DNA from: a bacterium
GTDB taxonomy: Bacteria; Bacillota; Bacilli; Lactobacillales; Streptococcaceae
Length of the DNA stretch: 27,190 nucleotides
NCBI GenBank assembly: GCA_905221065.1
Contig: CAJNBS010000019.1
Span: 1-27,190 of the forward strand
Direction of reading: 5' to 3'
The notes below the pieces were generated by a model, which saw only the letters and a list, made by a program, of their open reading frames with translations, was not told where the DNA came from and made no database searches. Each line of letters opens with the position of its first letter. Position 1 is the first letter of the stretch. Shown in pieces: positions 19,721 through 27,190 of the stretch. The position numbers and the translations under genes are program-made.

Positions 19721-19750
19721 TGATTGTAGAAATTCAAATACTAATCGTTA

Positions 19751-20449
19751 TTATTGACTCAAAGCAACACTGGAAACCTTACCATCCGCTCCTGTTGTAA
19801 TTTGGATGACTTTCCCTCCACCGATTTTGGCATTATACTTGCCATCATCAAGAGTATAAGAATAGCCTCTGATAGAGTAGTTTTCTTTCTTTCCATCAGC
19901 AGATTCTACTGTGAATTGACCACCGGATGAAACTGTAATGGTTTCGCCATTGGCACCCTTCCAGTTGCCCGCTGCAGCTGAGAAATCACCGTCTACCATA
20001 GTTAAAACACCCTTGTAGCGTTTATTTTGCTCTGCTTGCTTGTCTTGAAGTTTACGGTCAGTTGTAGGATCATAACCTGACTGGTTAGACTGAGCTTGAG
20101 AACCTTGCTGAGTTGAAGGAGCCTGAGCAGGCGTTTGTTGACTAGCTACCTGTTGGTTAGACACTTCTTGACCTTGTCTTTGCTCTGGTGCAGATGCCGC
20201 TTGTGATGGTGTTGCACTTGCTGAAGACTGGTCAGTAGACGCCTTGGCCTTTTCAGATGAAGCTGAACTTGAGGACTTCTGAGTCTTGCTTTCTTTGCTA
20301 GAAGAAACTGCTTTAGAGCTTGATGATTGGCTTGTCTTAACAGAACTGCTTGCTTGAGTTGTTTCCTTTTTATTTCCACAAGCTCCTAATAGCAAGGTAG
20401 AAGCCAATACAGTCGCTGCCATCAATTTGATATAGGTTTTCTTTTTCAT
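19751..20449 (-). CDS. Ser/Gln-rich surface lipoprotein, DUF6287-like C-terminus
   Basis: This 232-residue lipoprotein has a signal peptide with lipobox LGAC (C24). A long low-complexity linker follows (about 28-125), first rich in Ser and Lys, then in Gln, Ser and Ala. It probably spans the wall. The C-terminal part (about 145-232) contains GDFSAAAGNWKGANGETITV and short beta-rich repeats ending in KVSSVALSQ. It resembles the DUF6287 domain of streptococcal lipoproteins, an assignment from memory. Function is unknown. AGGAG lies upstream of the ATG, and a strong promoter is present at 20504-20532. Confidence 0.82.
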   Translation of the reverse strand: MKKKTYIKLMAATVLASTLLLGACGNKKETTQASSSVKTSQSSSSKAVSSSKESKTQKSSSSASSEKAKASTDQSSASATPSQAASAPEQRQGQEVSNQQVASQQTPAQAPSTQQGSQAQSNQSGYDPTTDRKLQDKQAEQNKRYKGVLTMVDGDFSAAAGNWKGANGETITVSSGGQFTVESADGKKENYSIRGYSYTLDDGKYNAKIGGGKVIQITTGADGKVSSVALSQ

Positions 20450-20503
20450 TTTTCTACTCCTTTGTAATATTTTTGAAATATTAAGAAATCTTTTTGTAAT
20501 ATA

Positions 20504-20532
20504 ATTGTAACATTGGAATTTAAATATGTCAA
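20504..20532 (-). promoter_or_regulatory. Promoter of the lipoprotein gene
   Basis: On the minus strand consensus TTGACA (20527-20532), a 17-bp spacer and TGT-TACAAT (hexamer 20504-20509) form one of the best promoters in the window. Confidence 0.85.
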
Positions 20533-20687
20533 CGATTTATTTAAACTATTTTAAAAATCTCACATAATTTAAACACCTTTACTCCTCCTACTATTCTATT
20601 CGTAATAAAACAGAAAAACAGGAGATTTTTCTATCAAATATTTAAATTCACTTTGTGTAATCGCTTTTATCTTTAACTGCAAAGGAA

Positions 20688-20693
20688 TATAAT
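20688..20693 (+). promoter_or_regulatory. Possible promoter of the 76-residue membrane protein
   Basis: TATAAT at 20688-20693, with only a poor -35 (TTTTAT at 20665-20670), 33 bp before the start codon. Confidence 0.45.
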
Positions 20694-20726
20694 AACATTG
20701 AAGTAGAATATAGGAGGTGGACTCTT

Positions 20727-20957
20727 ATGCTAAATAAGTATTATGAGTATCTTCCTTGGTTGATTTTGGGAGCTTTCTGGTCTTATCAGTCCGCAATTCG
20801 CTACGCTCAGACTACATTCGATGTCTTCTATCTGACGACAGTCTTTATGATTTTCTATATAGCTTTGTTATTTTTACATGAGAACTATCTCAAGTATCGA
20901 TACAAAGACTTCTTTACTCACATGTTGAGTAATTCTAAGAAAAATAGCCATCCCTAA
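20727..20957 (+). CDS. Small two-helix membrane protein, unknown function
   Basis: I do not recognise this 76-residue protein. It has two hydrophobic segments (about 9-22 and 32-50), a short loop between them with polar and aromatic residues, and a basic, Lys/Asn-rich C-terminal tail. A strong AGGAGGTG lies 7 nt before the ATG, which supports real translation. It stands alone between the divergent lipoprotein gene and the convergent clpC gene, and shares the terminator at 21000-21032 with clpC. Confidence 0.75.
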   Translation: MLNKYYEYLPWLILGAFWSYQSAIRYAQTTFDVFYLTTVFMIFYIALLFLHENYLKYRYKDFFTHMLSNSKKNSHP

Positions 20958-20999
20958 AAACAGTCTCAACAGAAAAGCCAGTTCATGATGGTACATAAA

Positions 21000-21032
21000 G
21001 AGGTCGGGAACTTTGTCCCGACCTCGTTTTTA
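21000..21032. terminator. Bidirectional terminator between the small membrane protein and clpC
   Basis: GAGGTCGGGA (21000-21009) pairs perfectly with TCCCGACCTC (21016-21025), followed by GTTTTTAT on the plus strand. On the minus strand the stem follows the clpC stop codon within 5 bp. Confidence 0.88.
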
Positions 21033-23462
21033 TACAATATCAAATTTTAACTGGCCTGCTTTGACACCAATCTTAAGTGTGCTGCCTGCCACTAATTCTC
21101 CCTTGAGAAGAAGTTCTGCTAACTTATCTTCCACTTCTGTTTGCAGGGTTCTGCGAAGTGGGCGAGCTCCCATCTCTGGGTCATATCCTTGATTTGCCAA
21201 TAATTTCAGTGCTGAAGCTTGTAATTTCAAGTCAATACCTTTTTCAGCCAAACTTGCCACTAAAGGTTTGACCATAATCTTCACCACTTCCTGCATATGG
21301 TCGCTAGAAAGGCTATGGAAGACCACCTTTTCATCAATACGGTTGATAAACTCAGGTCTATAAGCCTTTTTCAACTCTTCAAACATGCGTTTTTCCATAT
21401 TTTCCTGGTCAAAACGAATGTCCTTAGCTCCAAATCCGACGGTTTTATCATCACGAAGGGCTGTCGCACCAAGGTTTGACGTCATGATGATAATGGTATT
21501 TGAAAAGTCAACCTTACGTCCTTTGCTATCTGTCAAGACACCATCATCCAAGACCTGTAAGAGAACATTAAAGATGTCTGGGTGGGCTTTTTCTACCTCG
21601 TCAAAGAGGAGAACAGAGTATGGTTTGTTACGAACCTTCTCGGTCAACTCCCCACCTTCTTCGTAGCCCACATAGCCCGGAGGAGCTCCGTTGAGACGGC
21701 TAGCTGCAAATTTCTCCATATACTCACTCATATCAAAGCGGATAAGAGCTGATTCGTCGTCAAAAAGAACTTCTGCCAGAGCCTTGGCCAATTCGGTCTT
21801 CCCGACACCTGTGGGTCCTAGGAACATAAAGGAACCAATCGGACGCTTGTGACTGCGAATTCCTGACTGATTACGGCGAATCGCACGGCTAATGCTTGAA
21901 ACAGCTTGATCTTGACCGATGACACGTTTGTGTAGCTCCGCTTCCAGATTTAGATATTTCTTAGCATCCGTTTGAGTCAGTTTTTGGACTGGAATACCTG
22001 ACAAGCGACTCAAGGTAGTCAAAATATCAGACTCTGTCACCAAGTCTTTGTAGACAGGCACCTCCTCTTCTTTTGCGATTAGCTGGCCTGCCTGTTTCCA
22101 CTTGCCATCCATCAGAGCCTTGTCTGCTGGACTCAAGTCAGAATCGTCTGCTTTCACATGCTTAGCCTTATTTTGCACTGTTGCTGCCGCTTCATCCAAG
22201 AGGTCGATAGCAGAGTCTGGCAAGTGACGGCTAGTCAAGTAACGATGGGCCATCTTAACAGCTGTTTCAACCGCTTCATCTGTGATTTGCACACGATGGT
22301 GCTTCTCATAAGTCGCCTTCAAGCCTTGTAAAATGGTCATGCTGTCTGCCACACTTGGTTCTTCAATCGTCACTTTGGCAAAACGACGAGAAAGGGCCGC
22401 ATCTTTTTCGATGTGTTTTTGGTATTCTTCCTGAGTGGTCGCACCAACCGTTCTCAAGGTTCCACGCGCCAAGGCTGGCTTCAAGATATTGGCCGCATCC
22501 AAAGTCGAGTCAATCCCGCTACCAGAACCCATGATGGTATGAAGTTCATCGATAAAGAGGATGACTTGGCCATCTTCTTCAATATCCTTGATGATATTGT
22601 TCATGCGCTCTTCAAAGTCACCACGGAAACGTGTCCCTGCAACGACATTCATCAAATCAAGCTCTAACACGCGCATCTTGGCCATTTCCGCAGGCACATC
22701 CCCACTAGCAATACGCTGGGCAAGACCAAGCGCCAGAGCTGTTTTTCCGACACCAGCATCCCCAACCAAGACAGGATTGTTCTTGGTCTTACGGCTCAAG
22801 ATTTGAATCATACGTGAGATTTCCTTGTCCCGACCGATGACTGGTTCTAACTTGCCAGAACGAGCTTGCTCTGTCAAATCATGCGTATAGTCCTCGAGAC
22901 CACCACTCGGAGTCTGCGGCATGCCCATCATATTAGCCATAGAATTTTGCTTGTCAGCTACTGTACGATGGCGTTGGCGTAGAGCCTTGAGGTCTTCACG
23001 AGTCCAACCTGCACGTTCTTCTAGATTTCGACGAAGGGCAGCAATCTTGACCTGATCTTTCTTGTCTTCATAAGAAAAACCAGCCCTCTCCAAGATACGA
23101 GTTGCCAAGGCATTGCCATCATGCAAAATCGCATAGAGGACGTGCTCTGTCCCTAGCACCTTAGCATGGACCACTGACGCTACATACTCTGCTTCATCAA
23201 AGAGGACCTGCAGACGATGAGAAAACGGCAACTCCGTAAAGGTTTCATCCTGGCTATAGTCCGTTTCAGTCAGTTCCAAAGCCACCTCTTCTAAACGATC
23301 CATCTCATATGGATAATCATTTAAAGTCGCCCCTGCTACACTGTAACTATGATTGGACATGGCAATCAACAAGTGCCAAGACTCTAGATAACGAGCTCCA
23401 AAATGGCCAGCAACCATGTAGGCACTTTCGATACATTCATTCAATGCTTTTGAATAGTTCAT
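21030..23462 (-). CDS. clpC: Clp protease ATPase subunit ClpC
   Basis: ClpC is an AAA+ unfoldase that feeds proteins to ClpP. The 810-residue protein has an N-terminal Clp repeat domain (1-150), a first AAA+ module with Walker A GDAGVGKT (234-241), a middle region with [12 protein letters not shown], and a second AAA+ module with [10 protein letters not shown] (about residue 545). The tripeptide VGF in [11 protein letters not shown] is the ClpP-docking loop. GGGAAG lies before the ATG, one base after the ctsR stop, so both genes are co-translated from the CtsR-controlled promoter. Confidence 0.98.
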   Translation of the reverse strand: MNYSKALNECIESAYMVAGHFGARYLESWHLLIAMSNHSYSVAGATLNDYPYEMDRLEEVALELTETDYSQDETFTELPFSHRLQVLFDEAEYVASVVHAKVLGTEHVLYAILHDGNALATRILERAGFSYEDKKDQVKIAALRRNLEERAGWTREDLKALRQRHRTVADKQNSMANMMGMPQTPSGGLEDYTHDLTEQARSGKLEPVIGRDKEISRMIQILSRKTKNNPVLVGDAGVGKTALALGLAQRIASGDVPAEMAKMRVLELDLMNVVAGTRFRGDFEERMNNIIKDIEEDGQVILFIDELHTIMGSGSGIDSTLDAANILKPALARGTLRTVGATTQEEYQKHIEKDAALSRRFAKVTIEEPSVADSMTILQGLKATYEKHHRVQITDEAVETAVKMAHRYLTSRHLPDSAIDLLDEAAATVQNKAKHVKADDSDLSPADKALMDGKWKQAGQLIAKEEEVPVYKDLVTESDILTTLSRLSGIPVQKLTQTDAKKYLNLEAELHKRVIGQDQAVSSISRAIRRNQSGIRSHKRPIGSFMFLGPTGVGKTELAKALAEVLFDDESALIRFDMSEYMEKFAASRLNGAPPGYVGYEEGGELTEKVRNKPYSVLLFDEVEKAHPDIFNVLLQVLDDGVLTDSKGRKVDFSNTIIIMTSNLGATALRDDKTVGFGAKDIRFDQENMEKRMFEELKKAYRPEFINRIDEKVVFHSLSSDHMQEVVKIMVKPLVASLAEKGIDLKLQASALKLLANQGYDPEMGARPLRRTLQTEVEDKLAELLLKGELVAGSTLKIGVKAGQLKFDIV

Positions 23463-23463
23463 C

Positions 23464-23922
23464 TTACTTCCCTTTTCTATCTACCTCTTGTATGACCTGT
23501 CGTAGCATATTAGCACGAACAACTGGAGCTTCTTCTCCTAGAACGCGATCCAAAGCTACTGATACTAGCAAATTCATCTCCTGCTTGGTCATCAATTCCT
23601 GCTCAACCAAAAGCTGCAGAATATCCTCATAAATTTCTTGACTAACTCGCTCACCAATTGAGTAAAGCAAATCGCGGAGCATTTCATGATGACTAGAAAA
23701 CTCAATCCGTCCTATACGAATGTAGCCTCCGCCACCACGCTTACTTTCAACCAAGTAGCCTCTACTTTCCGTAAAGCGTGTCTTGATCACGTAGTTAATC
23801 TGACTAGGAACAACCTGAAAGGTATCTGCCAACTGACTCCGTTGCAACTCCACGATACCAGATTGATCTAAAATCGCCTTGATGTAGGCCTCAATATGAT
23901 CCGATGTATTTTTAAATCTCAT
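23464..23922 (-). CDS. ctsR: Heat-shock repressor CtsR
   Basis: CtsR represses clp and chaperone genes at normal temperature and loses DNA binding on heating. The 152-residue protein has an N-terminal winged helix (about 1-70) with the glycine-rich wing KRGGGGYIRIGRI, which is the heat sensor. The C-terminal half dimerises. It is the first gene of the ctsR-clpC operon and has its own operator upstream at 23947-23964. No mcsA or mcsB lies between, as is usual in streptococci. Confidence 0.97.
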   Translation of the reverse strand: MRFKNTSDHIEAYIKAILDQSGIVELQRSQLADTFQVVPSQINYVIKTRFTESRGYLVESKRGGGGYIRIGRIEFSSHHEMLRDLLYSIGERVSQEIYEDILQLLVEQELMTKQEMNLLVSVALDRVLGEEAPVVRANMLRQVIQEVDRKGK

Positions 23923-23946
23923 TACAAACCCACCTCTCTCTTTAAA

Positions 23947-23970
23947 CCTTGACTATCTTTGACTATTATA
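23947..23970 (-). promoter_or_regulatory. ctsR promoter with CtsR operator
   Basis: On the minus strand TATAAT (23965-23970) is followed directly by AGTCAAAGATAGTCAAGG (23947-23964), two GTCAA heptads spaced as in the CtsR box (RGTCAAANANRGTCAAA). Binding here would block the start of transcription. The -35 is poor. Confidence 0.85.
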
Positions 23971-23997
23971 CCGAAATTTTCTCATTTTTAAAAGAAA

Positions 23998-24035
23998 AAG
24001 GGCGCTGGTAAAGGATAATCTTCACCAACTCCCTA
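23998..24035 (-). terminator. Terminator of the thiamine-precursor operon
   Basis: On the minus strand GGGAGTTGGTGAAGA pairs imperfectly (three mismatches) with the segment ending in CAGCGCCC, followed by TTTTTCTTTT. It lies 6 bp past the ATPase gene. Confidence 0.72.
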
Positions 24036-24040
24036 TTTTT

Positions 24041-24769
24041 CTACTTATCTAAGCCTAATTCTGCCAAGATTTGACGTTTGTAGGCAATCTTTTGGACTTC
24101 CTTGTCCTCGTCTTCAGACCAATCTAATTTAATTTCTGAAATAATCTGCCCGGGGCGATTTTTCAAGATATAGATGCGGTCGCTAAGATTGAGAGCCTCT
24201 TCGATACTATGCGTGATGATCAAGGTCGTTAGCTGCAACTGCTTGTGAATCTCAAGGTACCAAGCGTGGAGTTCCATCTTAGTCATCTCGTCCAAGGCAC
24301 TGAAAGCCTCATCCAAGAGAAAGAGCTTGTGACCGAAAAGGTAGGTCCTGAGCAAAGCTACACGCTGACGCATCCCGCCACTAAGTTCATGAGGATACTT
24401 GTCCCGCACAGCTGTCAACTGGAAGGTCGCAAGAATTCCATCTGCTCGGGAAATAGCTTCTGCCTTATCCACCTTTTGAATCAAGAGGGGCAGAATGATA
24501 TTGCCAAGCACCGTCTTGTGCTCCAAGAGCAGGTCCTTCTGTAACATATAACTCACGCGCCCCTTGGGATTTTCCTCTCCATCAAGAACAATTCGCCCTG
24601 ACTGGACTTCTAAAATCCCAGCGATCAGATTAAAGAGGGTGGTCTTTCCTACACCACTTGGGCCCAGAATAGAAACCACTTCACCTGAAGTCACCTGCAG
24701 GTTAATATCCTCTAAAATCCTCTCCTGACCATAGGCATAACTGACGTGTTCTAGTCTAATTTCTGTCAT
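24041..24769 (-). CDS. thiZ: ABC transporter ATP-binding protein, thiamine precursor uptake
   Basis: This 242-residue ATPase energises import of a thiamine pyrimidine precursor. Walker A GPSGVGKT is at 36-43, the signature LSGGM at 129-133, Walker B LFLLDE at 149-154 and the switch His is in IITHS. It is most like ThiZ/TauB-type ATPases. Its ATG overlaps the stop codon of the binding-protein gene by one base. Substrate assignment rests on the TPP riboswitch at the operon start and on the ThiY-like partner. Confidence 0.9.
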   Translation of the reverse strand: MTEIRLEHVSYAYGQERILEDINLQVTSGEVVSILGPSGVGKTTLFNLIAGILEVQSGRIVLDGEENPKGRVSYMLQKDLLLEHKTVLGNIILPLLIQKVDKAEAISRADGILATFQLTAVRDKYPHELSGGMRQRVALLRTYLFGHKLFLLDEAFSALDEMTKMELHAWYLEIHKQLQLTTLIITHSIEEALNLSDRIYILKNRPGQIISEIKLDWSEDEDKEVQKIAYKRQILAELGLDK

Positions 24770-25776
24770 TATTTTACAAATTCATTGGTGAAGCCTTTGT
24801 CTGTCAAGTCTTCTTTAAGGATTCCATTTTCTTTATCCCATTTGTAGAAGGCATTCCAGCGAGCTGCATCAAATTGACCCCATTTTTCCTTGTCGCTTGC
24901 GTATTCTTTTGACAAGTATTTTTGAGATTCGATGACAAAGTCACGTTTTTCCTGAAGTTCAGGTGCATTCTTAATGAGGATATCTGCTGCTTCCTCTGGA
25001 TGCTCCATAGCATATTGGTAGCCTTTTTTGATAGCTTGGATGACTTTACGAGCTTCTTCTTTATTATCTTTCAAATAGTCATTGTTTGCGATGATAACTG
25101 GTGAGTAGTAGTCAAACTCCTTGACGTAGTCTTTCAAGTACATGAAGTTAGCCTCCACGCCTTGAGATTTAGCAAGGATTCCATCCCATCCGTAGTAGAT
25201 CCAAGCAGTGTCAAAAACGCCATTGGCAATCGGTGTGATGGAGTTTGAGTCGTTGTTTGGTACTTTTTCGACCTTCTCAAAGTCTCCACCTTGAGATTCT
25301 ACCAAGGTTTTCAACATAGCAAGTTCGGTTGGGTCATTCCAAGTTCCGTATTTCTTACCAACCAAGTCTTTTGGACTAGCTACATTGTCAGATTTACGAG
25401 AAATGATTCCTGATGTATTGTGCTCAACGATAGCAGCAACGGCAGTAATTCCTGCACCTTTTTCCAATTTTTTAGCCATATAGTCTTGGAAATAAACTGC
25501 AAATGGTGCCTTACCATTGATAACCAAGTCAGAAGAACTTTCTTCTGGTGGCAATTTCAAATCAACATCCACTCCAGCTTCTTTGAAATAACCTTTTTCC
25601 TTGGCAACATAAAGCCCTGTGTGGTTGGTATTTGGTGTCCAGTCTAGGATAAAGTCAATCTTCTTGAGTTCTGCCTCTTTGTTGCCCTTAGAAGCAGTTC
25701 CTTGACCACAGGCCACAAGCACAACAGCTACAAGAGCTGTCACAAGCGTTAAAAACACTTTCCATGTTTTCTTCAT
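24769..25776 (-). CDS. thiY: Thiamine pyrimidine precursor-binding lipoprotein
   Basis: This 335-residue lipoprotein is the solute receptor of the transporter. The lipobox is VAC (C23). The mature part has the ThiY/NMT1 signature FILDWTPNTNHTGLYVAKEK (the window after residue 40), known to bind formylaminopyrimidine or HMP-type thiamine precursors. The start was set at MKKTWKVF, with GAGG 8 nt before; a longer frame lacks a site and runs into the permease. It lies 37 bp after the permease gene. Confidence 0.92.
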   Translation of the reverse strand: MKKTWKVFLTLVTALVAVVLVACGQGTASKGNKEAELKKIDFILDWTPNTNHTGLYVAKEKGYFKEAGVDVDLKLPPEESSSDLVINGKAPFAVYFQDYMAKKLEKGAGITAVAAIVEHNTSGIISRKSDNVASPKDLVGKKYGTWNDPTELAMLKTLVESQGGDFEKVEKVPNNDSNSITPIANGVFDTAWIYYGWDGILAKSQGVEANFMYLKDYVKEFDYYSPVIIANNDYLKDNKEEARKVIQAIKKGYQYAMEHPEEAADILIKNAPELQEKRDFVIESQKYLSKEYASDKEKWGQFDAARWNAFYKWDKENGILKEDLTDKGFTNEFVK

Positions 25777-25813
25777 TTTGATTTCCTCTTTTCTTTTTTG
25801 AAACATCCTTATT

Positions 25814-26572
25814 CTACGAACGTTTCCATTTAATAACATATTTTTCACTGACATCAACCAGCTTCATACCGAGAAGACTGATAATCGATACCAGAATGAT
25901 AATAGCAAACATAGTATCATACTGAAACAGTTTCTTGGACTGAATCATGTAGACACCTAGTCCTTCAAAGCCTCCCAACCACTCAGATACCACTGTTGTG
26001 ATAAAGGCGTAGGAGACACTGACCCTCAGACCTGCATAAAAGTAAGGCAGACTGACAGGGATTTTAAAATGCCACAGGATTTGCCAAGATTTAGCCCGCA
26101 TCAGACTAAACAGGGTCAGCATATCCTTGTCACAATGCCTAAAACCGTCCAAAATACTGACGATGATAGGAAAGGTTGTCGTCAAGATAATCAAGACAAT
26201 CTTGGGCAAAATCCCATAACCTAGCCACAAGACCAAGATAGGGGCTATGGCAATAGTCGGAATGGTCTGCACAACCACCATCATAGGGTAAATCAAGTCA
26301 TTGAGCCAAGTCAAACTGTCCATAAGCACAGCCATGAGACAGGCAATCAAGACTCCCAAAACCAGCCCCAGTAAAGCCACTCTCAAGGTAGCCCAGCTAT
26401 GGTGCCAGAGAAATTCTCTATCACGCACAAAAGACTGGAGAATTTCAAGAGGTGTCGGCAGGATAAACTTGGGGAGAAGTTTAAGAAAACCTGCTAACTG
26501 CCAGATTGACAAGACTCCCAGAAAGCCCAATAGACTAATGTGTCGTCTCAGTATACTTTTCAAGTTTCTCAT
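25814..26572 (-). CDS. thiX: ABC transporter permease, thiamine precursor uptake
   Basis: This 252-residue permease has about six membrane helices and the BPD-type coupling motif, here with GLRVSVSYAFITTVVSEWLGG near residues 175-205. The start is ATG at 26572, 13 nt after GGAGAG; a TTG one codon earlier is less likely. The beginning overlaps the preceding thiamine-binding gene by 38 nt, so translation is probably coupled. It works with the ThiY and ThiZ products. Confidence 0.9.
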   Translation of the reverse strand: MRNLKSILRRHISLLGFLGVLSIWQLAGFLKLLPKFILPTPLEILQSFVRDREFLWHHSWATLRVALLGLVLGVLIACLMAVLMDSLTWLNDLIYPMMVVVQTIPTIAIAPILVLWLGYGILPKIVLIILTTTFPIIVSILDGFRHCDKDMLTLFSLMRAKSWQILWHFKIPVSLPYFYAGLRVSVSYAFITTVVSEWLGGFEGLGVYMIQSKKLFQYDTMFAIIILVSIISLLGMKLVDVSEKYVIKWKRS

Positions 26573-26825
26573 CAATACTTAAAATCTCTCCTACATTTAT
26601 TTTGACATTGGCAAAGACATTATCTGCCTCCTGCCCTGCCACTTCCAGCGCTTCTTTGAGAATGCGCATAAGCTCATCAAACTCCCCTTCCAAGACCGTT
26701 TCAAATGGTGTCACCACCATAGTCACCTCTTGAGTTTGCAGATACGCAATGACCTGATCGATAACAGCTATCCGATCAATCCCCTGTGATAGGGGTAAAA
26801 CTTGCAAGGCAATGCTTGCTTTCAT
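26535..26825 (-). CDS. Thiamine-binding protein of the MTH1187/YkoF type
   Basis: This 96-residue protein is a small ferredoxin-like fold of the DUF77/Thiamine_BP family (YkoF, MTH1187), thought to bind thiamine or its pyrimidine part in the cytosol. Typical are the start MKASIALQVLPLSQG, the VAYLQTQE-like helix and the TPFETVLEGEFDEL stretch. The start follows GAGGAGG with 5-nt spacing; a longer frame begins inside the riboswitch terminator and is not supported. It is the first gene behind the TPP riboswitch. Confidence 0.9.
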   Translation of the reverse strand: MKASIALQVLPLSQGIDRIAVIDQVIAYLQTQEVTMVVTPFETVLEGEFDELMRILKEALEVAGQEADNVFANVKINVGEILSIDEKLEKYTETTH

Positions 26826-26856
26826 AAAAACCTCCTCTTCTCGTTTTCCTTTGACA

Positions 26857-26889
26857 AAAAGAAAAACCTTTACCATATATGGAAAAGGT
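26857..26889 (-). terminator. Riboswitch-controlled terminator of the thi operon
   Basis: On the minus strand ACCTTTTCCA (26880-26889) pairs with TGGTAAAGGT (26867-26876, one T-T mismatch) and is followed by TTTTCTTTTTG. It is the expression platform of the TPP riboswitch. Confidence 0.85.
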
Positions 26890-26899
26890 GCAGAATAGA

Positions 26900-26985
<86 letters not shown>

Positions 26986-27001
26986 TATATTATATGGACA
27001 T

Positions 27002-27030
27002 ATGATAACGCAAAACAAAAAAAAAGTCAA
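27002..27030 (-). promoter_or_regulatory. Promoter of the thi operon
   Basis: On the minus strand TTGACT (27025-27030), a 17-bp spacer and TATCAT (27002-27007) lie just upstream of the riboswitch; transcription should start near 26995. Confidence 0.75.
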
Positions 27031-27043
27031 GGAAACTGCTTAC

Positions 27044-27070
27044 AGAAAAGAGCAGGAAATTTTTCCTGCC
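27044..27070 (-). terminator. Hairpin/terminator upstream of the thi promoter
   Basis: GCAGGAAA (27052-27059) pairs with TTTCCTGC (27062-27069). On the minus strand it is followed by TCTTTTCTG, so it may end a transcript coming from the right, where an IS now lies. Confidence 0.6.
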
Positions 27071-27079
27071 CCAATTTTC

Positions 27080-27190
27080 GGCTCTATAATATTTGTAGTG
27101 GGTAAATCCCCTATAGATATTATGGAGCCTATTTTGTTGTAGAAAAAAAGTCCCATAAGATCTATAATGAAAAGTGACCAAACAACTCAT
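27080..27190 (+). mobile_element. Left end of an ISL3-type insertion sequence
   Basis: GGCTCTATAATATTTGTAG at 27080 resembles the terminal repeat of ISL3-family elements (IS1167/IS1193 group) of streptococci. GGCTCTATAATAT (27080-27092) is repeated inverted at the end of the 27117-27129 segment ATATTATGGAGCC with one mismatch, so the end can fold into a hairpin. A transposase start follows. Family assignment is from memory, and the element runs out of the window. Confidence 0.6.
27167..27190 (+). CDS. ISL3-type transposase, N-terminal fragment
   Basis: The last 24 bases encode MKSDQTTH, which I recall as the start of ISL3-group transposases in this genus. There is no clear ribosome-binding site upstream (AAGATCTATA), so the true start may be further downstream outside the window. 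Confidence 0.45.

Noticed and set aside
20589..20660. Possible small peptide after AGGAGATT near 20622
   Set aside because: There is no ATG, GTG or TTG at a usable distance followed by an open frame of note.
26990..27190. 66-residue minus-strand ORF at the right edge
   Set aside because: It crosses the thi promoter region, a hairpin and the IS end in the wrong direction, with no recognisable protein.

Overview
The window looks like a chromosomal segment from the Streptococcus mitis group (S. mitis, S. pseudopneumoniae or S. oralis side of S. pneumoniae). The evidence is low G+C, extended -10 promoters (TGnTATAAT), a BOX element, and near-identity by recollection of AdcC, AdcR, ClpC and the Dlt proteins to pneumococcal ones. 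Most genes are conserved housekeeping operons in pneumococcal order. The junctions differ from the pneumococcal layout I remember. Fragments of two different insertion sequences close the window at both ends.

Layout. 1-124: end of an IS3-type element. 236-1229: SPFH/band 7 membrane protein (-). 1384-2405: secreted HAD (class C acid phosphatase-like) lipoprotein (+). 2503-2832: a compact locus not covered by ordinary gene calling, consisting of a 32-residue Fst/Ldr-like toxin ORF, a predicted antisense RNA of about 60 nt made from the other strand, and a shared terminator; this is a par-type type I toxin-antitoxin system. 2902-6501: adcRCBA zinc uptake operon (-). 6491-11108: dltXABCD teichoic acid D-alanylation operon (-), whose terminator overlaps the adcR promoter. 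11008-11387 has no gene: it holds the dlt promoter, a terminator for the glp operon and a BOX element touching the glpF stop codon. 11388-15614: glpKOF glycerol operon (-) with a catabolite-response element. 15670-17124: Mga-like regulator (-). 17273-19715: hslO, dusB and a cysteine hydrolase (+). 19751-20532: Ser/Gln-rich lipoprotein (-). 20688-20957: small membrane protein (+). 21000-23970: ctsR-clpC (-) with a CtsR box. 23998-27030: thiamine-precursor ABC operon (-) behind a TPP riboswitch. 27080-27190: left end of an ISL3-type element (+).

How the parts work together. Several units act at the cell surface: zinc capture by AdcA, D-alanylation of teichoic acids by Dlt, the phosphatase lipoprotein and the SPFH protein. 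The glp genes take up glycerol, phosphorylate it and oxidise glycerol 3-phosphate with release of H2O2. HslO (redox chaperone) and CtsR-ClpC (heat-shock proteolysis) handle damaged proteins. The thi operon imports a pyrimidine precursor of thiamine when TPP is low. The most interesting part is the type I toxin-antitoxin locus at 2.5-2.8 kb: both promoters, the strong ribosome-binding site, the shared terminator and a repeat that lets the antisense RNA pair across the toxin start codon can all be read from the sequence.
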